Origin: Ascochyta rabiei
Taxonomy: Eukaryota > Ascomycota > Dothideomycetes > Pleosporales > Didymellaceae
DNA: 64,000 nucleotides
NCBI RefSeq assembly: GCF_004011695.2
Contig: NC_082407.1
Coordinates: 62,001 to 126,000, forward strand
Reading direction: 5' to 3'
Shown: positions 1 through 10,525 of the stretch, one piece after another
How the letters are laid out: the number at the start of each line of letters is the position of its first letter
How positions within the stretch are numbered: position 1 is the first letter of the stretch
Position numbers and translations under genes: made by a program
Notes under the pieces: model-generated
What the model saw: only the letters and a program-made list of their open reading frames with translations
Database searches by the model: none
What the model was told of the DNA's origin: nothing

Positions 1-346
1 GAAATCTCCCATGCGTGTACACCCATTACTCCCCGCACCCACCCGTGTATTAGGATTACTTGCGTGCCAATGGAGAAAATCCATGCGGCCAGCACAGCTA
101 CTGCATGATGTTAGCAGAGCTTTCAGACTGCAAATTGAACACAATCTTACTGTCTTCCATTTGGAAAAGTTTCATCAGACGAATTCTGGTGTACAGACGC
201 TGTAGTAAGAAAGCTAGCGCCAACAAGTTCTCCACTACGACGACCGTGTATACCTGGGTCTCGAGTTGACGTTGAGGGTTCTGGAAGTTGACGACATAGC
301 CAGGTGGAGGTGGCACCACGGTCAGTGTTCCGTTGATATCTGCCAT
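1..346 (-). CDS. Fungal rhodopsin-type integral membrane protein, 5' part (runs off the window)
   Basis: This is the N-terminal part of a multi-TM protein of the fungal rhodopsin-domain family (PF20684 type), which has no assigned enzymatic role. Exon 1 covers 346..151 and starts MADINGTLTVVPPPPGY; exon 2 runs from 100 to the window edge. The 50 nt intron (150..101, GTAAGA...TGCAG) closes in phase and gives MEDIAVLAAWIFSIGTQV, then a stretch ending GVMGVHAWEI. The family hallmarks seen are the short extracellular N-terminus, a first helix around VYTVVVVENLLALAFLL, the R-x-Y-x-R loop with a following ED, and G-V-H-x-W after TM2. The ATG at 346 is chosen because the codon 12 residues upstream at 382 is TTG, not ATG. 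The C-terminal five or so helices are outside the window. Confidence 0.8.
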
Positions 347-1496
347 AATTGTGGCAGAAGCTGGAGTGTAGAAGAGATGCAAGCACGGAGATACGGTATT
401 GGAAATCCAGTCGGGTCTTGCTGCTTTTCAGCACCTACTTGCGCAATGAAGCGCCAGCAGCTTCAGGTTCCTTGATCGTCGGCCCTTGCTCTGCACGAAC
501 GTCTTGTCGATGACTAGGAGATTTTTTGGAGTTGCTTGCATGTCAAGCGGCCCGTCTTCCGCGTCACGCAATGGATCTATACCGACGGGTCACGTTCCTT
601 CGCGCGACAAGATCAGGCATAGCTGCCCACCAATGTCTTCAATTGGCTAAAGCTCCTAGTTGCTTCCTTGTGCCAAGCTAGAGGATGTCAATGTTATCGT
701 AGGAAAGTACGAGATGGACCGATTGCGTGGCGCATCTTTTGGGTACTTCGATTGACGATCGTGTACGGACTCGACTCGCGATTCTCCATTGTGAAATAGA
801 GACTCAACTCAACACAAGGGAGTCCATCAATCGCATTTCTTATACCTTGCGAAACATCAACGCCTAACGATAGAATCAACGTCAGGGTACCACTTATTGG
901 GCATATTCGTATGATTGCGGACGGCGATAAAATCGCCAAAGTTATCAAAAATGTTCCAAAATATGTCTGGCCTGCCACTCGTACTTCGAGTACAAACAAC
1001 AGGGGTATATTGCCATTTATTTGTACAAACCCATCTCACTGATATGAAGCACCTGATATGGACGACCTGCAACCTCTGTTACAGGATACTGAACAATCAG
1101 CTGACGAGTGTGAAAGCCGGCCTTGTTTGCTACGAGTAAGGCCTACGCGCTAGATCCTTCGTGTGTGACAGGTTCGTGACGGGGAAGGTCTCGCGCTTGA
1201 GACGGGCCGAACCAACATGGCGCAAGCACAGGCGCTCGCTCCGCTCCACTGCTGAAAGCAGTGTCAATGCCGAGGTAATGCCTGTTTGGATTCATCGACC
1301 TTCTCGATTCGTTGTACATGTACGCTGCAGGTCCAGACTATGCTGCTTTATGCAGGCAGGGGCATCATCCTTCGGCTGTCTCTTTTTGTTTGCGCTTAGC
1401 GGAGAATAGTTCTTGGAATTGATAAGGTTTTTTCGCATTTCGCATTTCCAGAGCACCAACCCTTTGGTAACATACGATCTCGGTATTATTTGCAGC
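347..1496. other. Intergenic region, no gene recognised
   Basis: The longest open frames here are about 100 codons, on opposite strands, and show no family signature. This is probably the shared upstream region of the divergent rhodopsin-type gene and the flavin oxidase. The stretch just before the oxidase start is moderately AT-rich. No promoter element could be assigned with confidence. Confidence 0.5.
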
Positions 1497-3241
1497 ATGA
1501 AGTCCTCTCTGTCGTTTGGAGCACTCCTGGGCCCGTTTGCCTTCTTGGCAGATGCGGCTGTTATATCGAACGATACTTGCGTACGTCGATGATTGGGTGC
1601 GGAACGCTGCTCACGGCCCGGCTAACAGACCTTCTACAGTGCAAAGCGCTCGAGCGCGCGGGGTTTGCCTACGTTCTTTACCCCAGCGATGAGCAGTACC
1701 AGAACCGAACCTCATCGTATTGGTCAGTCAGTGCGCAGCTGAGTCCGAGTTGTATTGTGCAGCCAACTTCTACTGAAGAAGTCAGCAAGGTAGTCAAAAT
1801 CCTTGTAGCAGAGACTGGCTGCCAGGAAGATCAATTTGCGGTCCGTAGTGGCGGCCACACCGTGTGGGCTGGCTCAAACAACATCGACAAAGGCGTAACT
1901 GTTGACCTTGGTCTTATCAACTCCACCACTCTGGACGCTCAAACCAACATCGCATCTATACAGCCAGGCTCCCGATGGAATCAAGTCTATGCAACGCTTG
2001 ACCCAAAAGGGTTGACGGTGGCCGGTGGTCGAGCGGGCAGTGTTGGTGTGGCGGGATTTCTGACTGGAGGTGGCAATTCGTTCTACACTGCGCAGCAAGG
2101 CTTTGCATGCGACAACGTGAAGAACTTCGAGGTTGTGCTTGCCTCTGGGTACGTTCGAACGGCTATGGAAAGGAACGTTCAGTTGACGAATGCCCAGGGA
2201 TGTTATCAACGCAAACGCCAACAACAACACCGATCTGTTCCAAGTGCTCAAAGGAGGCTCTGGGTCCAACTTTGGCATCGTCACAAAATTTGACGTGCAG
2301 GCTTTCGAAGCTGGCAAGTTGTGGGGTGGTACGATGGTCTACCCGAAGTCCGTCGGACAACAACACATCGAAGCATACCAGGCGTGGACCGACAACGTCA
2401 ACAACTATCCTCAAGGATCTTCGATCATCTTCTGGAGCTACCTGCCTGACATGAATGATACTGTGATCCTCGCCGCGTATGAAGATACTGCGGGTAATGT
2501 AGCGCCACCTGCATTCGATAAGTTCCTGGCTATTCCAGATTCCATAGCTTCCACGATGAGAATTGCAAGCCACAAAGAGTTGACAGACGAGCTGGAGCAG
2601 CCCGCAGGCTATCGGTAAGTCAATTCGTCATCTGCCTTTCTGGCACCAGTCTGCTAACGACTGAACAGCGACATTTGGTACACCCTGACGTTCAAGAACG
2701 ATGTACGCATCTACCAGAAGATCGTTGAACTACATGAGCAGTTCGTGAATGAGTGGAAGGCCGAGAGTTCTGATCCAGACTTCATCACTCAATGCATGTT
2801 CCAGGCAATCCCCACCAGCTTCTCCAAGCACAGCGTGGAGAAGGGAGGAAATGTTCTGGGTCTCGACAAAGAGACAGACAACGTTGTCATGCTTCTATAT
2901 GACATTGCTGTCAAAACCCCAGAGCTCGAAGTTCTCGCAAGGGAGAAGCTCCAAGCCTCTGGACAAGCAATGAAAGACTATGCTGCCAGTCTAGACGGCT
3001 TAGTTGACTTCACCTATCTCAATTATGCCGATAGATCTCAGGTACGTAAACATGCTTTTGCACGAATGGTGTGAGTCTGACAATCGTCAAGGATCCCTTG
3101 CACGGCTACGGTGCGGAGAATGTGGCGAAGATCCGTGCCGCTGCCGCAAAGTACGACTTCGAGAGGTTTTTCCAAACCCGCGTACCAGGTGGGTTCAAGA
3201 TATCAAGGGTTGGTGCGGCTGCAAGTAAGACGGAGCTGTGA
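1497..3241 (+). CDS. Secreted FAD-linked oxidoreductase (berberine-bridge/6-hydroxynicotine-oxidase type)
   Basis: Flavin-dependent oxidase of the FAD_binding_4 (PF01565) family, probably secreted. The model has five exons: 1497-1580, 1640-2148, 2198-2614, 2669-3041 and 3092-3241. All four introns are 49-59 nt, GT...AG, and in phase, giving 510 aa, the usual length for the family. Residues 1-21 (MKSSLSFGALLGPFAFLADA) form a signal peptide. SGGH at 98-101 holds the histidine that attaches FAD covalently in this family. AGGRAGSVGVAGFLTGGG is the second FAD-contact loop; it has Ala-Gly where bicovalent members carry Cys, so FAD is probably attached through His only. The C-terminus has the Y-D-x-x-x-x-F-Q and VPGGFKIS signature. 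The substrate cannot be read from sequence; family members oxidise alkaloids, sugars and polyketide intermediates. It lies 8.5 kb from a P450/MFS pair, so a role in specialised metabolism is possible but unproven. Confidence 0.93.
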
Positions 3242-5111
3242 GTTGCAGCGTATAATGTTTAGGTCAAGAAGACGATAATGTCGCTTTAACGTTGGCGATC
3301 GAAAGTTGTAATTCAGTAACTAGAGGTAGTCAATCTGAGCAGTACGCCCTGGATGAGACCGGTCTCTTACAGAACTAGGCTCCAAGCCTATATTGATCTG
3401 GAATTCGTACATGAGCATCAAGCTACAGAGAGGATTAGTTGCTGGAGGAGCTTCCGGACTTAGGATAATTCCGGCCAACCTAGACGAGACGACGGAAATG
3501 AGAGTGACGATGGCCCTTGAAGTGACCGCGACTAAACGCTGTAGCTAGGTAGGTCGCGCATGGGTCAGTGTCAGCGATTAAAAGCTGTAGCTAGGTAAGT
3601 CGCACATGGGTCAGTGTCAGCGATATTAAAGCAGGAGCCCTAGACCCTGATCCAGAAGATATAGATACCGGCAATATTGACTAGATTGATAGCTCAGATC
3701 TTGTAAGGCACCGAGCGGAAAGAATGTCGATATTGGCGCTGCTTCTTAACTGACGGACGACAACGCAAGAGCAGCAGGCGACTCGATCCAAGGTGTCGAT
3801 ATTGATGGCACCAAATGCAAGGCACGAAACTCGATGGGCTACATGAGCGGCCAGTGGCGATGGGCCCTGGGACGAAGAGAGCGGTTGACAAATTGAGGGA
3901 TTCAGCTGGACAGAGCTGGCTGGCACGCTACACATCTCATGTAGAAGCTGACGGGTTGGAGTAACAACACTTACGATAAAGAATTACGTGTTGGAGCGTC
4001 ATTTTTGCGCCTTGGCGTGGCCCGATGGAGTCTAGCGAGGCTGTGGACCCGCGCCAATGATTGTCACGTGCACTGGTCCTTGGCAGGGCCTGTCTCGCCC
4101 TCACGTCTCTCTCCTTCCGCCGATATCGACTGCATCGGAATACACACGCATCCATCAGATCACGTGCGTACTCTTCAAGAGATCTTCGGACCACAGACCA
4201 AGGCACGGGACCAGTGACTCTTCCGCCGATGTTTCAGCCTCAGCCACATGTGCACATATGTTGAGAACGGTGCTGGCTCGTGCCATCTCATGCGTTCTGA
4301 GCCGACGCAAAAATACTTCTACGCGCTATAGGGATCGTGCACTGACCCTCGTGGAGACCGGATGTTGCAGTATCCCGTCCACCGGGCTGCACATCTGCTG
4401 ACAGTACGCTCTTCGTCCTGCTTGTCGCCGCAACCGCCGTTTGGCCGTTCGCAAAACTGCGACGCAGAGCTCCACGCCGCCTCACATACGCCGCTACTGT
4501 TACTCGCACCGCCTCAGATCCACACAACAAGGACAAGATAGTCAAGGCCATCGTCGAGTCTGATTCTTGCACGACGCTTGAAGCTTCAAGAGAGCCAACA
4601 AGGGTAGGATAATATACATTGCCAATTCCTGGCTCATTAAAACCATCGCCGCTGTCACCGTCAGCTACGGTTCCAGCTGCAAGGCTACGTCGACACTCTA
4701 TCTCGTCACGTCGAGACCCCTCGATGCCTCCGAGCACATAGAAGATGCGGATGCCAGAGCTCCAAACATGTTGCCATCTTGGATCCTTTCGCGGTAGTGG
4801 AGACCGCCAAGGCCCTGAACAACAGTGGAGAGGCAACAGACCAGAGAACGCAGAATCGAGTAGAAGCCCCAGTAAGACGCGGTTGAGGGTACCCATTAAG
4901 GACAAAGCGAGACTGACTAGAGGTTCGCTCGCCGGTCTAATTCTGGACCCAACCATACCGTGCCTGTGTCGTATACTAAGTCTTTGATACGCTTCTCCAA
5001 GCACTTATCCCCCGAGGAGTCACCAAACAAGTGGCGTAAAGCATGCACCCAGAAGAATAGTGCAGAGACAGATTCGGGTTTGGATTTTGAGGCCATGATT
5101 GGTGATCAAAC
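3242..5111. other. Intergenic region with a tandem duplication; no supported gene
   Basis: No family is recognised. A long open frame on the minus strand (5004-4288, 238 codons) has no recognisable domain and no convincing codon bias; it is treated as unproven. A two-copy tandem repeat lies at 3538-3629. Confidence 0.5.
3538..3629. repeat. Two-copy tandem repeat, about 46 bp per unit
   Basis: The first unit starts gctgtagctaggtaggtcgc at 3538; the second starts agctgtagctaggtaagtcg at 3583. They differ mainly by G-to-A changes (AGGT to AAGT, GCGCA to GCACA) plus a 2 bp insertion near the end. This is a recent local duplication with deamination-type substitutions. Confidence 0.85.
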
Positions 5112-6373
5112 CTACGCTGCAGGGGCTTCAGCGCATGCCCGATCCCAGAAGAGTTGGTTCGTGCCAGTCGTAGCGATGAACTCGCCTTGCTCCAACGTGT
5201 ATGTAAGGTAAGCGCAGTTCTGGAGGCCTGGGTTGAAGAGGTAGCTCATGCACGTAGCCTCAGCCAAGCAAAGACTGGCACATGTCGCGACGTCCGTAGT
5301 AGAAATGAGGTTGAACGAAGAAGCGTAGTACTCGGTCTTGTTGGCAAAGCCTTCCACGCCACAGATGTTGCCAGGTACTGGAGCTGCGTCGCACTCTCCG
5401 AACGCGCCCTGGCAACCCGTTCCGCAAAAGGCACTAGTGCCTCCACTACAATTTCACATCAGCCTTTGTCTCAACTACCCTAGGCATGGAGAACTTACCA
5501 GTAGCCGTATTGCGAGCAACAATCGCCAAACGTTGATCCCAAGCAAGTCAGTCCGTCGGAGCTTGCTCCGCATGCCCCATCGGTGGAAACCGCCTGTGTA
5601 GCCGATGGCACAGCGGAGGTAGTCCTGGTGGCAGTGGAGAATGAGGAGGGGGCCAAGCTCGACGACGATGCTGGAGTGGAAGAGGATGATGGTTGGATCG
5701 ACGTGCTGACGGCACCGCAGTTCCCAAAGGCATCATTACAGCCAGCACCGCAGTAGCTGCTGGTGGCTCCGCACCATCCGTATTCACTGCAACAATCGCC
5801 AAATGCCGACCCTGAACATGTGAACCCTTGGGTTCCACCGCAACTTCCATCAGTGGAAATCTTCACGTCTGGAACGGACGAAGACGATGTTGCAGGGACG
5901 GAAGACAGCAGTGTAGATGAGGAGGCTGATGTGAAGAGAGTTGAAGAAGACGGTGCGGATGATGAGGGCGATGTTGCAGGGATAGAAGATGATGTCACAG
6001 TGGACGAGGTGGTAGATGCTGTGAATGGTGCCGAATTTGCTGAAGTTGGTGCTACAGACACAACAATCACTTTCGTCGATGACGTTGTTGATTTCATCAA
6101 TGTTGAAGACGGCTTTGCTGGTGCTGCGGATGACTTTGCAGAGGTTGGAATGGACGAAGTGCAGTCACCGAAACCAACTTGGCAGCCTTTCCCGCAGTAT
6201 GCTGAGGACGAACCGCAAAACCCGCCCTTGTTACAGCAATTCCCGAATATCGAGCCCTTGCAAGTAGGTTGGTTTCTGGACTGTTGGCCGCAACGAGCGG
6301 TAAAGCTTCGTTGGAGAGCATCGGCCCCAAGGAATGGAAGGGCCGCAATGGCCAATAGAAGAGCAGAATGCAT
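5112..6373 (-). CDS. Secreted protein with three hevein-type chitin-binding domains and a C-terminal apple/PAN-like module
   Basis: Exon 1 is 6373..5499 and exon 2 is 5445..5112. The 53 nt intron (GTAAGT...TTGTAG) falls inside the third chitin-binding domain and restores the CSQYGYCGG motif. The product is 402 aa. Residues 1-19 (MHSALLLAIAALPFLGADA) form a signal peptide. Chitin-binding type 1 (PF00187) modules lie at about 28-71, 178-219 and 268-310, each with the eight-cysteine spacing and the Ser/aromatic sugar-binding residues (CCSEYGWCG in module 2). Long Ser/Thr/Ala linkers, probably O-mannosylated, join them. Residues 318-397 (NICGVEGF to WDRAC) carry six cysteines in a PAN/apple-like pattern. 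No catalytic chitinase or deacetylase domain is present, so the protein probably binds chitin in the fungal wall or shields it. Chitin binding is inferred from family. Confidence 0.92.
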
Positions 6374-7008
6374 AGCGAACGAAGATGAACAAAACGAGTG
6401 ACTGAACAGGGTTACAGGGTCGAAGCCGCTGCGCGAGATTTGAAGAAACCAGGCGATCTTTAACGATTGTCAACTGCCAATGCAATAGGGGGGAACAAGA
6501 ATGCTCTGAGTCTCAGGTCCATGTTGGGAAGCTAGCTAGACTGGTAGGGGGCAGCCGCTATGCTGTTCGCGATGTAGCCAAATTAAGGATCTGCGAGATC
6601 CCCACAAAATAAGATGCCACAGTCCAGATAAAGGTCGCTGCCGGCCACCCGGCAAATACCCGAGCGAATGACCTGCATCGTCTTCAGCCTTAAAAGAAAG
6701 CGGCTCCACCGTTTCACTGCTGCCATTGGAGCGAATGCAAAGATACGATCCCTACACTGCCTCGTCGAAGGTGTGGTTACAGTGCATTGCCACAGCAGCA
6801 GCGATGCTGCACGCCATTCTGCGCATGCCAACACTGAAATTCCATTGCGAGACGTCCACGCAGCTGAAAACACACGATGTAGGTGATTCTGACATGCGCA
6901 AGTGGCCGCCACCAATAGTCGCAAGGGTAGCGTGCGACCTAGCTCGGCTGGGGCCGCGGAGCAACGTGCGGAAGCGTGCCGTCGTTTACGAACCACGCTA
7001 AAGAACAT
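6374..7008. other. Intergenic region left of the Mutator-like element
   Basis: Before the element inserted, this was the sequence downstream of the decayed secreted-protein gene whose stop codon is at 10517. Overlapping open frames on both strands (up to 141 codons) show no recognisable product. Confidence 0.45.
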
Positions 7009-7018
7009 GTTAGGTCCA
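7009..7018. repeat. Target-site duplication (left copy), GTTAGGTCCA
   Basis: The ten bases GTTAGGTCCA directly precede the left inverted repeat and recur perfectly at 10516-10525. A 9-11 bp duplication is typical of Mutator-like elements. Confidence 0.9.
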
Positions 7019-7067
7019 GGAGTTGTTAACGTGCACCCCCATATATGGTAACGTACGCCCCCATAAG
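7019..7067 (+). repeat. Left terminal inverted repeat of the MULE
   Basis: About 49 bp, beginning GGAGTTGTTAACGTGCACCC. It matches the reverse complement of 10466-10514 with a perfect 43-base run and one mismatch after it. Confidence 0.9.
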
Positions 7068-7284
7068 CCTATATAGGCTAGATTCGGCTGCAAGGCAGCC
7101 AGGGACCCCGGCACATCTGTATTGTATGGTATTGCCACCAAGCCCAGACGCGCACGCGTCGTTGTTTACCTGCCGATCGCGATCCTAGTCATCCTTGATG
7201 CATGTTGGTGTGGGTGAGTCGATTTTTGACGCCAATTTTGATGACTATCTATCTGCCCGTTGGGTTGATTTGACAATTATCTAT

Positions 7285-9857
7285 CTACTGCCCGTTGTAT
7301 AGATTTAACTGCCCTGCCCAGCTATAGCTCCGCGCTGGCACTGCAAATCTGAAGCTATCGTCGTAGTCAACTACGTTGTTTATGGTGTTGTTGATGGTGA
7401 TAGACGTCGCTGGCGGCGGCGGCAGCGGCGGCGGCGGCGCCCAGTACTGCGTTTGATCTGCCAATTGTCGCAATAGGTGCTGAAAGTAGCTGCCCAGAGG
7501 CGCTATCTGCGCGTTGTTGTGAGGTTGTTAGGGCAGGTAGAGAGGATTGTAAGCCATTAGTGGCAGCGGTTAATGGCTTAGGTGCCCATACGACGGCGGA
7601 GGCGTTGCAAAGTGAGGCTGCTGCCACAGCAGAGGCTTTGCAAAGTGAGGTTGCTGCCGCAGCGGCTGGCGAGGCGTTGGCGATGGATGAGGTTGCTGCC
7701 GCGGCGGCTGGCGAGGCGCTGGCGATGGATTTACTGGTTGTGAGCTGATTACTATGAGATTCTTAGCAGGTATTGCTTGTACTAGGTCTATCCGGCGCGG
7801 CATCAGCGCCTGGGTTAGCGCTGAGGCACTGGGTATATTGCCATCAAGCCGCTTAAATAGCGATGGATCGCGACGATTACCTCGTCTGCCTGAGCCAGCT
7901 GTGTGGCGGCGAGCCTTGTTGCGTTTTTGACGCTCAACACGAGGCTCTAGAGGTCTTGATAGCGGCGGAATTGTTGCAGATTGTGTTGTTATAGATTGTG
8001 AGCGATCAACCCACCAGTGTAGGTCAAAATCGCTGGGTTGTAGCAAGCCCAATCGCTCTAATATTGCAGCAAGCCTGTGCTAATAAGGCATGCTAAGCAA
8101 CTGTGTATAAGTGCCTGTACAGGGCTTCGATTGGTGGTTTATAGAGTCGCGGAGTCGCAGATCGTTGCAGGCAAGAGAGTACTGTTTTGCTGTCAAAGCC
8201 AGCGCGTGGCAAGTAATCCGAGTAACAACGCCAGCAAAGATAGGGTGCTGGCAATCAGCTCGGATACCTCAATTCTGCATAGAATTAAGGTAGTTAAGGT
8301 GCTCTAATTGCTCTGTGTATAATGATTTAAGCTTATAAAACAACTAAAGTACGTTAGCAGTGCTGCCATTAAGCCATAATTTAATAACCTGGTGTGCTCC
8401 TTCAACCTTGCTCGTTGCAAGGAGGTCATAATGGAGGTTCTGGTTTACCTAGTAGTTAACAAGCTTGTCTTTGTGGTAGCCAAACCAGTATTAATCGAGG
8501 TACCCATGGGCGGCTGGGGAGAGTTTTTTAATAGCAGCAAAGTTAAGCTCATATTCCTCCTCTGTTTTTGAGTATAGAGTCTTGTAATAGAGCTCTGTAA
8601 ACGTCAGCGTACTCTCTGTATCTACCCATCTTGTCCCTTCACAACAACAGCCAAACTGAGTTGTTAAGACCTGCCTAACGTAGCTAAGGACGTCCTTGTT
8701 CATGTGCCATCTACACATAACAATCTTAGGCTAATTAAACACTGAATTAAGCGCGTTAATGGCAGCTAGGTTGTTGTCTGTGATAAACAGGCGTACATTA
8801 ATACCCTCTGCGTTAAACAGCTTGTGTAACTAGTTAAAAACCTATTAAAATGCTGGCTTATCCTTTTAACGCATAAGGACAACCCTAAGGTAGTTTATAC
8901 AATTGTTGCTGTTTAAGCCTACTAAATTAAGCATTAGTATGCCGTATTTGTTTGTCTTAAAGGTGCAGTTAAAGAGGAGGACGTCTGGTGACTTCTTAAA
9001 GTTTGTAAGGCATTTAGGGGCAATTATAAGGAGAAATTTAATGTGTTGTTGCGCGTTAACCTCTATTCTAATATATTGTTAGTTGTTTTTAGCCTATGTA
9101 GCGACTGTGCGGAGTCCGTGCAGCGACCGTGCGCGCGCAATCCAGCCAATTAGAGGCCACTGTTTCAATATTAGATCCTTAACACTATAGAAATATCGTA
9201 AGATTGCACATACCGATGCCACCACCCACACTCGTCCATCTCTAGCACTAACTGCTCCACCTTTGTTTTTATGCCTAGCTTCATCCTTAAGGCCTTCTAA
9301 TACTTGTTACGGACGTCTTACCGTATCCAACTTTGTCCTAGAAATGCTGCCTTGATCGCGCTGAGGGCGGGTGCAGCCCCTCTAGAGCTCTGGATAATAG
9401 AGACAACAGTCACCCGCTCCTTGTTGGTAAGCTCTCTTGTCTCTCTTCTGTTCCAAGCAAAGACAAACCTGTCCTTAACAGGAGGATGGTTGTGTATACA
9501 CAATTTGCGCTCTTCTATGTGTAGGACTCTCTAAACTGACGTCTCTAGGTTTCTGCCATTATCAGCAGCCAGCCAAAACGCCATTAGACAGTCAGTACGC
9601 GTGCTAGCAGCTCCGCGACGCTTAACTGCACTGTTACTATTATTAACTCTCTTTAATAGTATCTTACGTCGCCCAGCGTTGCTGCAAGCCATCTGTAGAC
9701 GGTAACGTCCTCCTCTTAACCATTTATCACGCCTATATGAGACACCGTAGTCCTTCGCCCATTGAAGCACTGCAGCTTCTGCGTCATCTAGGGTCTTGTA
9801 CAAGGCCTCTAGAGGCGGCTCATAGTCTTGGAGTTTGTACAGAGTGTTATCCCACAA
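7285..9857 (-). pseudogene. MULE transposase (FAR1-like), broken by stops and frameshifts
   Basis: Read on the minus strand, the fragments are collinear. At 9857-9531 there is a FAR1-type DNA-binding region (DDAEAAVLQWAKDYGVSYRR). At about 9503-9318 a block starts with HNHPP. At about 9000-8930 the first catalytic block reads LLFNCTFKTNKYG, where family members have an Asp before Cys. At about 8810-8760 the second block is ITDNNLAAINAL, followed by CRWHMNKDV at 8718-8690. A basic Pro-rich tail lies at 8052-7570 (RRHTAGSGRRGNRRDPSLF). In-frame TAA/TAG codons separate these parts. The first catalytic Asp appears changed to Asn (GAC to AAC), so the protein would be dead even if translated. Family membership is confident; exact ends are not. 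Confidence 0.85.
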
Positions 9858-10465
9858 CCCATCAAGGTCTACTTCAGCGACTAGTGGGTTGCGGCGTTAA
9901 CGTTTTCGAGCTCTATAGGCGCGTCGACGGACCGTGCAACCAGGTACAATATCTCCAGCGTTGTTGTAATCGCTAGGAGTCTCTGACCTGTCCTCTTCTT
10001 CACCCAACGCGTCGCTAACAGCAGTACTCTCTCCAGCAACACTAGACGCTGGTGTTGCTGGCCGTAACAGCCGCGAGACGACAGAATCCTCATCCGAAAC
10101 ACCCCAATCGCCAGGGGACGGCAATCGCGACGGCGAGTACAATTGTGCGCCCTAGGCCGCTGGCAGCGGCGACGACGACAACGACAACGGAGGCATGGCG
10201 ATAGCGTTAATAATAACAACAACAACAACAAGATGGAGATGGCAATAGAGATGGCAATAGCGTCAATAATGACAACAACAAGATGGAGATAGAGATAGAG
10301 ATGGCTGACGCGTTAATGAGGCCTCAGATGAGGCGTTAAACGTTGCGTTAAGCGTCACAAAAGTTATGTAAGACGTATCACCTTTAGTAAAACGCTCTAA
10401 CAGCTATATTTATATAGTAATTAAGCTATTTCGGGCACTCGGGCGAGGCGGCGCGTCTTGGCTGC

Positions 10466-10514
10466 CTTATAGGGGCGTACGTTACCATATATGGGGGTGC
10501 ACGTTAACAACTCC
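10466..10514 (-). repeat. Right terminal inverted repeat of the MULE
   Basis: Inverted counterpart of 7019-7067, ending AACGTTAACAACTCC-like at the outer edge. One extra C (10515) separates it from the right target duplication. Confidence 0.9.
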
Positions 10515-10515
10515 C

Positions 10516-10525
10516 GTTAGGTCCA
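10516..10525. repeat. Target-site duplication (right copy), GTTAGGTCCA
   Basis: Identical to 7009-7018. On the minus strand it reads TGGACCTAAC and contains the last two sense codons (Trp-Thr) and the TAA stop of the adjacent decayed gene. Confidence 0.9.

Larger units (their letters stand above)
7019..10515 (-). mobile_element. Mutator-like DNA transposon (MULE), about 3.5 kb, inactivated
   Basis: The ends are inverted repeats of about 49 bp: GGAGTTGTTAACGTGCACCC at 7019 and its reverse complement ending at 10514. The first 43 bases are identical. A perfect 10 bp target duplication flanks it, with one unexplained C at 10515. The interior encodes, on the minus strand, an interrupted FAR1/MULE-type transposase and a proline/arginine-rich C-terminal part. 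It also holds a GC-rich minisatellite (about 7600-7735) and AAC/GAGATG microsatellites (about 10207-10305). The many TAA/TAG codons and the high TA content point to RIP-like decay. Both TIRs and both target duplications survive almost intact. Confidence 0.92.

Noticed and set aside
4288..5004. 238-codon minus-strand open frame
   Set aside because: No domain, Arg/Ser-rich composition, no signal peptide or splice support. Kept only as a remark in the intergenic entry.
7600..7735. CRISPR-like or regulatory repeat array
   Set aside because: This is a GC-rich minisatellite inside the MULE coding tail (Pro/Gln-rich repeats); unit lengths are irregular and there are no spacers. The organism is eukaryotic.
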